Positions 24,406-33,043 of a DNA stretch of 54,877 bases are shown here, piece by piece. The DNA comes from Streptomyces bicolor (GTDB lineage: Bacteria > Actinomycetota > Actinomycetes > Streptomycetales > Streptomycetaceae): assembly GCF_000719285.1 (NCBI RefSeq), contig NZ_JOFS01000044.1, forward strand, positions 1 to 54,877, read 5' to 3'. A program made the translations under genes and the position numbers. A model generated the notes under the pieces. It had not been told where the DNA came from and made no database searches. It saw only the letters and a program-made list of their open reading frames with translations. Position 1 is the stretch's first letter; every line of letters starts with the position of its first letter.

Positions 24406-26289
24406 ATGACGGAGGGTAACGGTGCCGAACGCCTGGTAGCGGACCGGTACAGGCTGCTGCGCAGGCTCGGGGCAGGGGGCATGGGGCGGGTGTGGCTCGC
24501 CTACGACGAGCTCCTTGAGCGCCAGGTGGCGCTCAAGGAGCTCGCTCTTCCCGTGGGCATCCCAGAGCAAGAACTGGGTGCCCGGATTGCACGTGTTCGA
24601 GTCGAGGCCCGGCATGCTGCCCAGCTGCGCAGCCACCCGCACGTGGCCACCGTGCACGATGTCGTGGAAGACAATGGCCTGCCCTGGATCGTGATGGGGT
24701 TCGTGCCGGGGGCGAGGGATCTTGCCGAAGTGGTGCGTGATCGCGGTCCGCTGTCGCCTGCGGAGACTGCGCGTATCGGTGTGGCCGTCCTCGACGCGTT
24801 GATGGCAGGCCATCGGGTGGGCATCCTGCACCGGGACGTCAAGCCGGCCAACATCCTGCTGACCGGGTCTGGTGCACAGGCCTCATGCGGTGAAGAAGGC
24901 GGGCAGGTGTTGCTAACCGACTACGGCATCTCGCTGCAGCCGGACTCGGGCGAGACACAGCTCACCGGAACGTCCGGGATTATCGGAACACCAGGATTCC
25001 TGGCACCGGAGCGCAGCCGCGGAGTGGCACCAAGCCCGGCATCCGACCTGTTCTCGCTCGGTGCCACCCTGTACTACGCCGTGGAGGGGACCGGGCCCTT
25101 CGACCGTCCCACGCCCATTGAGACGCTGACGGCCTTGCTCTTCCAGGAGCCCCCGCCGCCGACCCGCGCTGGAGACCTGGGGCCGGTCCTGGTCGGCCTG
25201 ATAGCCAAGGATCCCGAACAGCGGATGGGGGCCGACGAAGCGAGGCGCAAGCTCGCCGAGATCGCCGCCACACCACATGCAGAACCCCGGATGCAGAAGT
25301 CGGCCGCCCCGACGGCGAAGACGACGCCGTTGCCGGAAGAGCCGCCCATCTCACAGCCTCTGCCTGCCGCCCCGCCGGCAGCAGAGGCCGCCCAAGCTGC
25401 GGAAGCTGCTTCCCAGCCGCGGCACCCGTGGCGTTCCCGGGTCCCTGCGGCCCGGGTTTTGGGCGTCATCGCCGCCGTACTGCTGCTCATCGGCGGCGGC
25501 ATATGGGCAGGTGTCGCATTGTTCAACGACCCGAACAGCAAGACCGCCGAGAACGGCCAGGCCCTGCCGTACGGGGACGAGGTCGGAGTGACTCGTGAGC
25601 TGAAACCGGGAGACTGCCTCCACGCCTCCTGGCCCGCGGAAAAGTTCAAGGGCCTGCCCGAACTGAAAATTGTGGACTGCAAGAGCTACCCGGATGCCCA
25701 GGTCCTGGACGTGAACGCAAACACTTCCTTGAACGACGCGAGAACCTACGGCCCCGGGATCTGCACGGGCCTCCTGCGGGACACGGTGCGCAAGATGGTC
25801 GACGTCCAGTCCTACGCGCTCATGCCCAGCGAGGCAGGCTGGGACAACGGCGTGCGGAACACCATTTGCCTGCTCTTCGGCAAGACCGTCGCCCTCTACG
25901 GCCCAGTGGGCGACTACCGGAAGATCGGTGACGGAATCTCTATCGAGAACAGCTCAATTGGCGACTGCATCAACACCAAGGTACTGGCCGAGGGCGAATA
26001 TGCCTTCACCCTTGCGGACTGCAACAAACCGCACAACCTGCAGGGCCTGGGCTACGTCAGGGCGCCCCAGAGTATGCAGTGGGACCCCACCGGGCCTTGG
26101 CAAGCGATTTACGATTTGTGTGTCAATCAGTACGGGTCCTACAAGAGCAACACTCGCGAGCTTTTCGCTTGGGCCGACGCAGAAGATACCTGGAATCAAG
26201 GCTTTCGATTTGTGATGTGCCTGCTCAGGATGCCCGACGAGACCCAGAAGCTCCCGCCCGGCTCAGAGGTACCCACATCGGGTAACTGA
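24406..26289 (+). CDS. Membrane Ser/Thr protein kinase with septum-formation-like ectodomains (1)
   Basis: 627-residue PknB-type receptor kinase. The ATG at 24406 follows GGAGG. The kinase domain covers about residues 12-275: glycine loop LRRLGAGGMGRVW, Lys in VALKEL, catalytic HRDVKPANILL near residue 142, DYG in place of DFG, and the activation segment ending GTPGFLAPE. All catalytic residues are present. A Pro/Ala-rich linker, then a basic stretch, precede one membrane helix (VIAAVLLLIGGGIWAGVALF, about 350-372). The outside part has two Cys-containing modules (LKPGDCLHASW...VDC and SSIGDC...LADCNKPHNLQG) like septum-formation domains. It is about 50-60% similar by eye to the kinase at 27236, and a third copy starts at 29255. 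Confidence 0.93.
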   Translation: MTEGNGAERLVADRYRLLRRLGAGGMGRVWLAYDELLERQVALKELALPVGIPEQELGARIARVRVEARHAAQLRSHPHVATVHDVVEDNGLPWIVMGFVPGARDLAEVVRDRGPLSPAETARIGVAVLDALMAGHRVGILHRDVKPANILLTGSGAQASCGEEGGQVLLTDYGISLQPDSGETQLTGTSGIIGTPGFLAPERSRGVAPSPASDLFSLGATLYYAVEGTGPFDRPTPIETLTALLFQEPPPPTRAGDLGPVLVGLIAKDPEQRMGADEARRKLAEIAATPHAEPRMQKSAAPTAKTTPLPEEPPISQPLPAAPPAAEAAQAAEAASQPRHPWRSRVPAARVLGVIAAVLLLIGGGIWAGVALFNDPNSKTAENGQALPYGDEVGVTRELKPGDCLHASWPAEKFKGLPELKIVDCKSYPDAQVLDVNANTSLNDARTYGPGICTGLLRDTVRKMVDVQSYALMPSEAGWDNGVRNTICLLFGKTVALYGPVGDYRKIGDGISIENSSIGDCINTKVLAEGEYAFTLADCNKPHNLQGLGYVRAPQSMQWDPTGPWQAIYDLCVNQYGSYKSNTRELFAWADAEDTWNQGFRFVMCLLRMPDETQKLPPGSEVPTSGN

Positions 26290-26456
26290 GCCATCTGCCG
26301 CGGCTCCACCCGCTTACCAGCCGGATGGGGCGATCATTGTCGCGGCATGCGGGCAGATGTCAAGACACGAAATCCCGTAGCTTCTCGTACCCTCCAACGG
26401 GCGGCATGGTGGATCACAAACGACTCAAGAAAGTTGTGATCCAGAAGGGGATGAAA

Positions 26457-26753
26457 ATGTTCAGGCCTATTAGGAATACCAGAGTTCGGCGGGGAGTTTT
26501 CTGGCTCATCTGCGTAGCTGGTGTCGGTACTGGGCTCCTTGTCACAGTAGGAGCCACCCCGTCCCTGGCGGCTCCGCAGTCGCCAGTGGGGACATCCATC
26601 ACAGCCCCCAGCCAGGAGCCCATACGCTCTGTCGGCACCGCGGAGCCCTGCACTGACGTACCACCGGGTCCGGACACTGTGGCTTGCGCAGTTGGCCAGC
26701 TGCCCAACACGCTTTCCCAGTGGTTCGACCAGTGGAAAGCGACCAACGGGTAA
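26457..26753 (+). CDS. Small secreted protein between the kinases
   Basis: 98 residues from the ATG at 26457 (AAGGGG 6 bases upstream; alternatives at 26451 and 26406). A basic N-terminus and hydrophobic core (RVRRGVFWLICVAGVGTGLL) with a cleavage-like SLAAPQ give an exported mature protein of about 65 residues. It has two Cys (EPCTDVPPGPDTVACAVGQL), likely forming a disulphide, and ends WFDQWKATNG. No family is recognised. Its place between two receptor kinases makes a ligand or regulator role thinkable but unsupported. A strong terminator follows. Confidence 0.65.
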   Translation: MFRPIRNTRVRRGVFWLICVAGVGTGLLVTVGATPSLAAPQSPVGTSITAPSQEPIRSVGTAEPCTDVPPGPDTVACAVGQLPNTLSQWFDQWKATNG

Positions 26754-26800
26754 CGACGAATTGGCAGCACTCGTTCTATAGGACAACGAAAGGCGAACGA

Positions 26801-26834
26801 CCCCTGTGCCCCGGACATCGCCGGGGCACAGGGG
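26801..26834. terminator. Terminator hairpin after the small secreted gene
   Basis: A 14-bp perfect stem (CCCCTGTGCCCCGG at 26801-26814, complement at 26821-26834) with a 6-base loop, 47 bases after the stop at 26753. Confidence 0.85.
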
Positions 26835-26955
26835 CCGTGTTGTGGGGTCGCCGACTGGGGTACTGAGGAAGGGGCTGCGGTCCTTGAGGAACCGCGCCTT
26901 ATTGAGGCCCATGGGTCAGGACGCGGCTGGCATACACCGTCGGATCCTCGTGCCG

Positions 26956-27165
26956 CTAGTGCGCCGCAGCCTCCCGCCCAGGATCCGCAGCGGCGGTGTC
27001 GGGTTGCTTGTGCTCGCGCCAGGCGGCCACGGGCATGGTCAGGCGGCGGGTCATCAACATCATGACGGTCCAGTCCAGGTGGGCTTCGGCGTGCTGGGGC
27101 AGGCGCTCGCAATCGCGGCAGTTTCGGCGGGATTCCGCGATCCATGATATGGATCTTTCAACCAT
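26956..27165 (-). pseudogene. IS5-family transposase C-terminal remnant
   Basis: 69 codons reading VERSISWIAESRRNCRDCER, LPQHAEAHLDWTVMMLMTRR and L. V-E-R-x-x-x-W and the RDCERLP segment are the end of IS5-type transposases (usually VERT..W...R..R.YER). The rest of the transposase is missing. It lies in the gap in front of the second kinase, on the other strand. Confidence 0.8.
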
Positions 27166-27235
27166 CTTGGGTGCATTTGTAGTCTTCGATCAGAAGTCAT
27201 ACGGTTTTTGGTATCGGGCAGCGTGGAGGTCTGCC

Positions 27236-29161
27236 ATGGCGGAAGGCAACGGTGCCGAGCGCCTGGTAGCGGGGCGATACCAGCTGGTGCGCAGGCTCGG
27301 GGCCGGGGGGATGGGGCGGGTATGGCTGGCCCAAGACCAGATCCTCGACTGTGAGGTCGCCCTCAAGGAGCTTGCTCTCCCCCCAGGTGTGCCCGAAGAC
27401 CGCCTGGGTGCCCGGATCGCCCGTGCGCGGGTCGAGGCGCGGCATGCTGCCCGGCTGCGCGGCCATCCGCACGTCGCCACCGTGTACGACGTCCTGGAGG
27501 AAGACGGCCTGCCCTGGATCGTGATGGAATTCGTGCCCGGCGCGAAGGATCTCGCCGAACTGGTGAGTGATCATGGACCGCTGTCACCCGCAGAGACCGC
27601 GCGTATCGGTGTGGCCGTGCTCGATGCGCTGACGGCGGGCCATCGGGCCGGGATCCTGCACCGGGACGTCAAACCGGCCAACATCCTGCTGACCGGGCCT
27701 GGTGCACAGAGCCCAGGCGGCACAGCGGGCGGGCAGGTTTTGCTGACTGACTACGGCATCTCGCTGCAGCCGGACTCGGGCGAGACACGGCTGACCACAA
27801 CGTCGGGGTTCGTCGGAACCCCAGGATTTCTAGCGCCGGAGCGGGCCCGCGGAGTGGCACCAAGCCCGGCTTCCGACCTCTTCTCACTCGGTGCCACCTT
27901 GTATTACGCCGTGGAGGGGACCGGGCCGTTCGACCGGCCGACGCCCTATGAGACCCTGTCGGCGCTCCTCTTCGAGGAACACCCACCGCCGAACCGGGCC
28001 GGAGAACTGGGACCGGTCCTTGCTGGCCTGTTGGCCAAGGAGCCCGAACAGCGGATGGGCGGCGACGAGGCGATGCGCACTCTGGCCGGACTCACCGACA
28101 TACCGGGTGCGGAACCGAGAGGGCACAGGTTGGCCGTCCCGGAGTTGGAGACGACGCCGCTGCCGGAAGAGCCACCGGCCTCGTGGCCGGCTCCCGGCCC
28201 ACCGGCGGTCGCAGAACGCTCTAGGCCCCCGGGATTTCCGCCGCGGCCACGGCGTCGTTGGAACGCCAAGCTCCCTTCCGGCCGGGGGTGGGGCATCATC
28301 GCTGCTGTTCTGGTGCTTATCGGCAGCGGCGTGTGGGCGGGGGCCGCACTGCTCGACAGCCCGGACACCAAGGCCTCGAAGACCGGCATGGTCGCGCCGT
28401 ACGGGGACCAGGTCGGACTGACCCGCGAACTGAAACCCGGCAACTGCGTCTCGGCTTCCTGGCCCGCAGAGCGGTTCAAAGATCCACCCAGACTGGAGAT
28501 CGTCGACTGCAGAACCTACCCGGACGGCCAGGTCCTGGACGTCAACGCAACCACGTCCCTGAAGGACGCGAAAACCAATGGCCAGGGCGTCTGCAGGGGG
28601 CTCCTACGCGACACGACGAGCAAGATGGCCGACGTCCAGCCCTTCGCACTGACACCGAGCGAGGCTGGCTGGGACAACGGCGTGCGGAACACCGCCTGCC
28701 TACTCTTCGGCAAGACCGTCGGCCTCTACGGCCCGGTGGATGACTACCGGAAGCACGGCGAACAAATCTTCGTCGAGAACAGCTCCATCGGCGACTGCTA
28801 CAACCTCAAGAAACTGGAGGAAAACAACTATGCTCACCTGCTTGTGGACTGCAAACAGCCGCACGAACTGCAGGGATTGGGCTACATCAAGGCACCAGAG
28901 AGCATGAAATTCGACTCCTGGGGCGCGATGTACGACCTATGCGTCAAGCGTTACGGATCCTACAAGAGTTCCACGCGCGACCTGTACGCGTGGAATCACG
29001 CAGAGAGTACCTGGAATCAAGGGTTCCGATTCGTCATGTGCCTGCTCGCCATGCCCGAAGAGGGTCAGAAGCTCCCGCCCGGCTCAGCCTCACCCGCACC
29101 CTCACCAGCCAACATCGACCTGGCGTGGGTCCCTATCGCAGCCGGCCAGAACCGCCCCTGA
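27236..29161 (+). CDS. Membrane Ser/Thr protein kinase with septum-formation-like ectodomains (2)
   Basis: 641-residue paralogue of the kinase at 24406. It has the same GGAGGTCTGCC leader before the ATG at 27236. Kinase motifs are intact: LGAGGMGRVW, VALKEL, HRDVKPANILL, DYG and GTPGFLAPERARG. The juxtamembrane linker is Pro/Arg-rich (PPGFPPRPRRRW). The membrane helix is GIIAAVLVLIGSGVWAGAAL, about 351-372. The outside part again has two Cys modules (LKPGNCVSASW...VDC and SSIGDC...LVDCKQPHELQG) and a Pro/Ala tail. Both kinases probably arose by tandem duplication of the whole gene with its leader. Ligand and substrates are unknown. Confidence 0.93.
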   Translation: MAEGNGAERLVAGRYQLVRRLGAGGMGRVWLAQDQILDCEVALKELALPPGVPEDRLGARIARARVEARHAARLRGHPHVATVYDVLEEDGLPWIVMEFVPGAKDLAELVSDHGPLSPAETARIGVAVLDALTAGHRAGILHRDVKPANILLTGPGAQSPGGTAGGQVLLTDYGISLQPDSGETRLTTTSGFVGTPGFLAPERARGVAPSPASDLFSLGATLYYAVEGTGPFDRPTPYETLSALLFEEHPPPNRAGELGPVLAGLLAKEPEQRMGGDEAMRTLAGLTDIPGAEPRGHRLAVPELETTPLPEEPPASWPAPGPPAVAERSRPPGFPPRPRRRWNAKLPSGRGWGIIAAVLVLIGSGVWAGAALLDSPDTKASKTGMVAPYGDQVGLTRELKPGNCVSASWPAERFKDPPRLEIVDCRTYPDGQVLDVNATTSLKDAKTNGQGVCRGLLRDTTSKMADVQPFALTPSEAGWDNGVRNTACLLFGKTVGLYGPVDDYRKHGEQIFVENSSIGDCYNLKKLEENNYAHLLVDCKQPHELQGLGYIKAPESMKFDSWGAMYDLCVKRYGSYKSSTRDLYAWNHAESTWNQGFRFVMCLLAMPEEGQKLPPGSASPAPSPANIDLAWVPIAAGQNRP

Positions 29162-29254
29162 CATACCTCCTCTGCCCTGCAGAGCCTTCTTGCCACGTCA
29201 CCCTCTATCGCGAGGAAAACACGGAACAGGAACCAGGCGTTGCGGAGGTCTGCC

Positions 29255-29311
29255 ATGACGAAAGGCAATGGTGCTGAGCGCCTGATAGTGAGGCTGTACC
29301 GAACGCTTTAG
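29255..29311 (+). pseudogene. 5' end of a third kinase copy, truncated
   Basis: GGAGGTCTGCC followed by the ATG at 29255 gives MTKGNGAERLIVRLYRTL and then TAG. The first 10 residues and the leader are nearly identical to the two complete kinases (M-T/A-E-G-N-G-A-E-R-L). After 12 to 17 codons similarity stops. The second ISL3 element starts 49 bases later. Confidence 0.85.
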
Positions 29312-29359
29312 GTGGGGAATTACGTGACGGCCGATCATGCAGATCGTGAGGAATTGTTT

Positions 29360-31053
29360 GGTTCAGGCCGTGATTCCGTGAATCCCCGGCTCATGATCGG
29401 AGCAGGACGCGGGTGCGGAGGAGGCGGAACGAGGCTCGGCCGTACATGGCCCGCTTGATCGTCTTGATGCGATTGACATGACCTTCGACGATGCCCGAGC
29501 TCCATGGAAGGGTGAGGCCGGCGGTGACGGCGTCGAGGTCAAGGCACAGACCCTGTGCGAAGGACCGGATGGGGGCCGGTGAGTCGTGTTCGGCCTGGCG
29601 TATCCACGTCAATAACTGGTAGCCGCGCCGGTGTTGGAGCAACTCGTGGAAGGCTCGGGCGAGGTCACATGCTCGGGCGATGTCGGGGCAGGCCAGCCGC
29701 ACTTTCAGGAGCTGTGCTTCTTCGCGGGGCTTCAGAGCTCCACGAGGAAGCATGATCCACGTGGTGATCTTGCGTGGGCTGGGGATGGCTCCGCGGGCGG
29801 GTTCGACCGTCCCGGTTCTGAGCCCGGCCACGTAGCGGCGCACGGGCAGATCACTGCCCTGGCAGCCGCGTTGGCGGATCTCGTGGAAGAGGTCGGTCGG
29901 GCTGGTCACACCCTCGGTGAATCGATCGGTCAGGTAGGTGGTGAACGGCTCCAGCACCCCTTTGGGGCGTCCGCGCCGGGCGGAGGCCAGCAGCTCGTTG
30001 AGGCCGGTGTCGCGGAAGCGGCGGACGGTCTTGCGGTCCAGGTGCAGGCGCCGGGAGATCTCGGAGACGGAGTGCCCCTGCCCGAGCAGGCGGTGGATGT
30101 CCGAGTACCGGTCGAGGGTGCGGACAGCGATCTTCGTGGGCGGCAGCGTTGGCGGAGGCAGCGGGTTGATGATCCGCCGGGGCTCCGCATCGCGATCGGC
30201 TTCGGCTTGTTTACGCAGGCAGGAGCGGTGTTGATGGCACGTCTTCTCGACCGCGGCGGATAGGTTGCTGAGCAAATGCCAGCGATCGGCGATCTCCTGG
30301 GCGCCTGGGGCGGCTTCGCGGATGGCACTGGAGTAGGCGCTGGCCCGATCCCTGCAGATGATCTCCGCGCAAGGGTGTTCCCGCAGCCAGGTGGCGAAGG
30401 TGGCCGCGTCCCGGTCTGGGAGGACATCGACCACGCGGGCCGCTTCGATGTCGACCAGGACGGTGCCGTAGCGCCAGCCCTTGCGGAAGGCGAACTCGTC
30501 GACACCCAGTACCCGCGGCGCCTGCTCGGGCACCACTGGGGCTGTGAGCAAGCCCAGCAGGTGGGTGCGGCCTGTGGGTAACTGGAGGACCCGGCACAGG
30601 CGTTCACCGGGGCGACCGCCCAGGAACGTCGCGACGGTCTGCAGCCATCGCCGCAGCCCAACGCTGTGACGGCGGTATCGCTCGCTCAGGTGCGGGACCT
30701 GCTCTACGAACGTCCGCCGACGGCACGACGCCCGCTCGCAGAAGAAGCGGCGCACGCTGAGCCAAATCACCAAGGCCCGCCCCACCAGGGGGCGTTCGGC
30801 CACGCGGCGCACATACCGGGAGTGCACGAGACGTCCCGCACAACCGCAGTCCGGGCAGGCCGGCGGCTGCCCACACGACGACGCCTCGACGGCGATTCTC
30901 TCCTCTGTGACGTGCACCCCCGTGACACGCACATCGATCCCGGGAAACAGCACATCCTCGACCGCGGAAGCCCCCATACCGGGGCAATCCCCGCAAGAAA
31001 CGTTCCCGCAGTCGTGCGCCGACCTGGGGATTCACGGAATCACGGCCTGAACC
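29360..31053 (-). mobile_element. ISL3-family insertion sequence (second, different)
   Basis: A 1,694-bp element bounded by 28-bp perfect inverted repeats (29360-29387 and 31026-31053, beginning GGTTCAGGCCGTGATTCC). Flanking bases are aattgttt and aattacct, so there is no exact 8-bp duplication. A 17-base near-direct repeat (AATTACGTGACGGCCGA at 29318 and AATTACCTGACCGCCGA at 31054) lies around it. Confidence 0.9.
29391..30977 (-). CDS. ISL3-family transposase (second copy)
   Basis: 528-residue ISL3 DDE transposase, clearly different from the one at 8382. The zinc-ribbon reads CPDCGCAGRLVHSRY and FFCERASCRRRTFVEQ. The core reads VLGVDEFAFRKGWRYGTVLV (first Asp), IICRDRASAYSSAI (second Asp) and the helix IADRWHLLSNLSAAVEKT. 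An HTH insertion contains SVSEISRRLHLDRKTVRRF, and TLPWSSGIVEGHVNRIKTIK holds the catalytic Glu. The start lies about 50 bases inside the right repeat. It appears intact and the element may be active. Confidence 0.93.
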   Translation of the reverse strand: MGASAVEDVLFPGIDVRVTGVHVTEERIAVEASSCGQPPACPDCGCAGRLVHSRYVRRVAERPLVGRALVIWLSVRRFFCERASCRRRTFVEQVPHLSERYRRHSVGLRRWLQTVATFLGGRPGERLCRVLQLPTGRTHLLGLLTAPVVPEQAPRVLGVDEFAFRKGWRYGTVLVDIEAARVVDVLPDRDAATFATWLREHPCAEIICRDRASAYSSAIREAAPGAQEIADRWHLLSNLSAAVEKTCHQHRSCLRKQAEADRDAEPRRIINPLPPPTLPPTKIAVRTLDRYSDIHRLLGQGHSVSEISRRLHLDRKTVRRFRDTGLNELLASARRGRPKGVLEPFTTYLTDRFTEGVTSPTDLFHEIRQRGCQGSDLPVRRYVAGLRTGTVEPARGAIPSPRKITTWIMLPRGALKPREEAQLLKVRLACPDIARACDLARAFHELLQHRRGYQLLTWIRQAEHDSPAPIRSFAQGLCLDLDAVTAGLTLPWSSGIVEGHVNRIKTIKRAMYGRASFRLLRTRVLLRS

Positions 31054-31500
31054 AATTACCTGACCGCCGACACGGGGCCAGCAGGTGCCCGTTTTCCTCA
31101 GTCCACCCGCGCGCCGCGGCGAGGCCCTCCTCCCACGCGACGTCGTAGTGCGACCACACCATGCCGAGCCGCTCCAGCTGCTCGACACGCTCTTCGTCCA
31201 GCGAACCGCGGGCGTAGAACCTCCGGTTGTCGGCGATCCATTGCCCCAGCGGGAAATTGGCGAGCGAGGCCGGCCACCCCTCAGCCTGAGCCTCCTCACC
31301 CGTCGGCCGGTACGTGAACGGCACCTTGAGGTCGCCCACTTCGCGGGCGTAGATGACGGCGGCCTCGATGCCGCGCCGCCAGTGCTCGTGCTCCGGGTCG
31401 AGGACCCGGAGGTTGATGAACAGCGCCAGCTGCGCCGGGTCACGCGGCGTGGAGAACTTCAACAACGCTTTCGCGGGCCCCGACGTGCCAACCTCGCATG
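31054..31500 (-). pseudogene. Helicase-associated-domain fragment of a DEAD/DEAH helicase
   Basis: About 145 codons from the C-terminal part of a large Streptomyces helicase. EVGTSGPAKALLKFSTPRDP precedes AQLALFINLRVLDPEHEHWR and RGIEAAVIYAREVGDLKVP. A typical helicase-associated repeat follows: FPLGQWIADNRRFYARGSLD, RLGMVWSHYDVAWEEGLAAA and RGWTEENGHLLAP. The N-terminal motor domains are absent on the right, where the sequence stops at the endolysin junction near 31500. The ISL3 repeat cuts the left side, supplying the false C-terminus. It is broken at both ends. Confidence 0.8.
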
Positions 31501-31866
31501 CGTGAGCGGATCGGCGCCCGGCTGGGGTCGGCCGCCCCGTCGAAGCCGCTGCCCGCGCCGAAGAGGTCGAAGGTCTCGCTGTCCCGGCTCATCGAGGCCG
31601 CGAGGACCGACCCGGGTAAGCCGGGGACGCCGCAGTCGTACGGTGCTGGCGTGCGGATCGTAGAGACGGCCCTCATCGATGAGGGGCTGTTGTCCAAGAC
31701 GCGGCTCGACGGCCACTACGGGACCGACACGATCGACGCCATGAGCAAGTGGCAGGAGCGATGCGGCTATCGCGGCCGCAAGCCCGGCCAGGCCGCCGAC
31801 GGCATCCCCGGGCCGGATTCGCTCGCCCAGCTCGCCGCGAAGCACGCGTTCGATGTGGAGGCGTAA
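31498..31866 (+). pseudogene. Phage endolysin C-terminal (cell-wall-binding) fragment
   Basis: 122 codons in frame from 31498. KVSLSRLIEAARTDPGKPGT, then GVRIVETALIDEGLLSKTRL, DGHYGTDTIDAMSKWQERCG and IPGPDSLAQLAAKHAF form the peptidoglycan-binding half of lysins of Streptomyces phages. The lytic domain that should precede it is missing; the sequence is cut at about 31495, exactly where the helicase fragment on the other strand ends. The frame is still open upstream without a ribosome binding site. It is followed after 3 bases by a holin-like gene, as in phage lysis modules. Confidence 0.7.
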
Positions 31867-31869
31867 GCG

Positions 31870-32094
31870 GTGAGCACCGACACGAAGCGCGCGCTGCGCA
31901 CCGTTGTTCAGACCGCAGTCGGCCTGGCTGTCGCCCTCCCGGCGATCGTCGCGGCCCTCGGCATCCAGACCCTTCCGTGGTTGGCCGTCGTCCTGGCGGT
32001 CGCTGGCGGGTTCGCCCGCGTGATGGCGCTCCCACAGGTACAGGCACTGCTCCCGCGCTGGCTGCGCACCGATGCCCCGGAGCGTGAAGGGTGA
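31870..32094 (+). CDS. Holin-like small membrane protein
   Basis: 74 residues, GTG at 31870 with GGAGG 9 bases upstream. Two hydrophobic segments (VVQTAVGLAVALPAIVAALG and LPWLAVVLAVAGGFARVMAL) are separated by a short turn, with a charged C-terminus (RWLRTDAPEREG). This is the usual layout of actinophage holins next to endolysin genes. Its stop overlaps the start of the next gene (GTGA), so the two are translationally coupled. Confidence 0.75.
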   Translation: MSTDTKRALRTVVQTAVGLAVALPAIVAALGIQTLPWLAVVLAVAGGFARVMALPQVQALLPRWLRTDAPEREG

Positions 32095-32465
32095 GCATCG
32101 ACGGGACTGGTATCTCGGCGCTGGACACGGCCCTCGTGTGGGGAGGCGCGATCACCATCCTCGCCGGGGTCCTCACGATCGTGTGGCGGGCCGTCCGAGG
32201 CGTGCCGCACCTGGGCCGCCGGGTCCATCAGGTCATTGACGACTGGTCCGGCGAGGAGGAAGGCCCTGGCGTTCCAGGCCGTCCCGGACTCATGGAACGG
32301 GTCAGCGGCATAGAAGACCGTTTGCGCAGTGTCGAGCACGAGCTGTACCCCAACAGCGGCGCATCGCTGCGGGACGCCGTCGACCTGGCGAACGACCGGC
32401 TGGCGCGACTCCTTCCGGACGAGGAGGAACCGGCCCCGCCGGACGCCTCGCCGACGTCCTCATGA
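32091..32465 (+). CDS. Phage-type membrane/coiled-coil protein (lysis module)
   Basis: 124 residues, GTG at 32091 overlapping the previous stop by 4 bases. One N-terminal membrane helix (LVWGGAITILAGVLTIVWRA) is followed by a basic stretch, a coiled coil (LMERVSGIEDRLRSVEHELY) and an acidic Pro-rich tail. Similar anchored proteins follow holins in actinophage lysis cassettes (DUF2746-like). Exact family not certain. A terminator hairpin follows within a few bases. Confidence 0.65.
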   Translation: MSIDGTGISALDTALVWGGAITILAGVLTIVWRAVRGVPHLGRRVHQVIDDWSGEEEGPGVPGRPGLMERVSGIEDRLRSVEHELYPNSGASLRDAVDLANDRLARLLPDEEEPAPPDASPTSS

Positions 32466-32467
32466 CC

Positions 32468-32501
32468 GAACGCCCGCCCTCCCGCTCCGGGGCGGGCGTT
32501 C
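32468..32501. terminator. Terminator hairpin after the lysis module
   Basis: 12-bp perfect stem (GAACGCCCGCCC at 32468-32479, complement at 32490-32501), 10-base loop, 3 bases after the stop. Confidence 0.8.
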
Positions 32502-32525
32502 TGCTGTCTCTGGGACGCTGGGCGC

Positions 32526-32912
32526 ATGACGCCTGACCCGGATCTTGACGCCCTCCTCGCCCGGCTGCCGCAGAAGTCGCCGACCGAAGCGTTCGCGGAG
32601 ATCGAGGCCGCGCGGCGGGCGGCCGAGGCCGCGCCCTGGCCCGAGCCGAGCATCATCCCCATGCCGTCGTACCCGTACGGGCTGCGGCATCCGCTCGCTG
32701 GCACGGTCCGCTTCGACTGCCCGCTCGGCTGCGGCTGGCATCACGACGAGAACCCCGCCCTTGAGCCGCTGGGGCCGCTGCTCCTGTCCGTCGACACCGC
32801 GAAGCTCAGCGAGGCGATCACCCAGCAGGCGAACGCCCGCGCCGAAGCGCTCCGGACCCGCGTGGAGGAGGTCATCACGGAGCACTTCGTCCAGGCACAC
32901 CCCGACCGCTGA
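32526..32912 (+). CDS. Phage-type hypothetical protein with a CxxxC motif
   Basis: 128 residues from the ATG at 32526. An acidic helical start (MTPDPDLDALLARLPQKSPT) leads to a helix and a short metal-binding-like segment (VRFDCPLGCGWHHDENPA) with Cys-x3-Cys and two His. A long helix follows, ending EEVITEHFVQAHPDR. Proteins like this occur near the ends of Streptomyces prophages. The function is unknown, and zinc binding is a guess from the Cys/His spacing. Confidence 0.65.
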   Translation: MTPDPDLDALLARLPQKSPTEAFAEIEAARRAAEAAPWPEPSIIPMPSYPYGLRHPLAGTVRFDCPLGCGWHHDENPALEPLGPLLLSVDTAKLSEAITQQANARAEALRTRVEEVITEHFVQAHPDR

Positions 32913-33005
32913 CCTGCTCCAGGCCGATGTCGGTGCCGCGCCGTACGGTGGGCGGCATTCCTATCCGTTCGCTCCTGGCTGTTGCGTTCTGGTAGGGCCT
33001 TGGTG

Positions 33006-33038
33006 CGCCCCCTGCTCGACGGCCCGAGCGGGGGGGCG
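33006..33038. terminator. Bidirectional terminator hairpin
   Basis: CGCCCCCTGCTCG pairs over about 13 positions (one T-G) with CGAGC-GGGGGG-CG around a 6-base loop. It separates two convergent small genes. Confidence 0.65.
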
Positions 33039-33043
33039 ACTCA

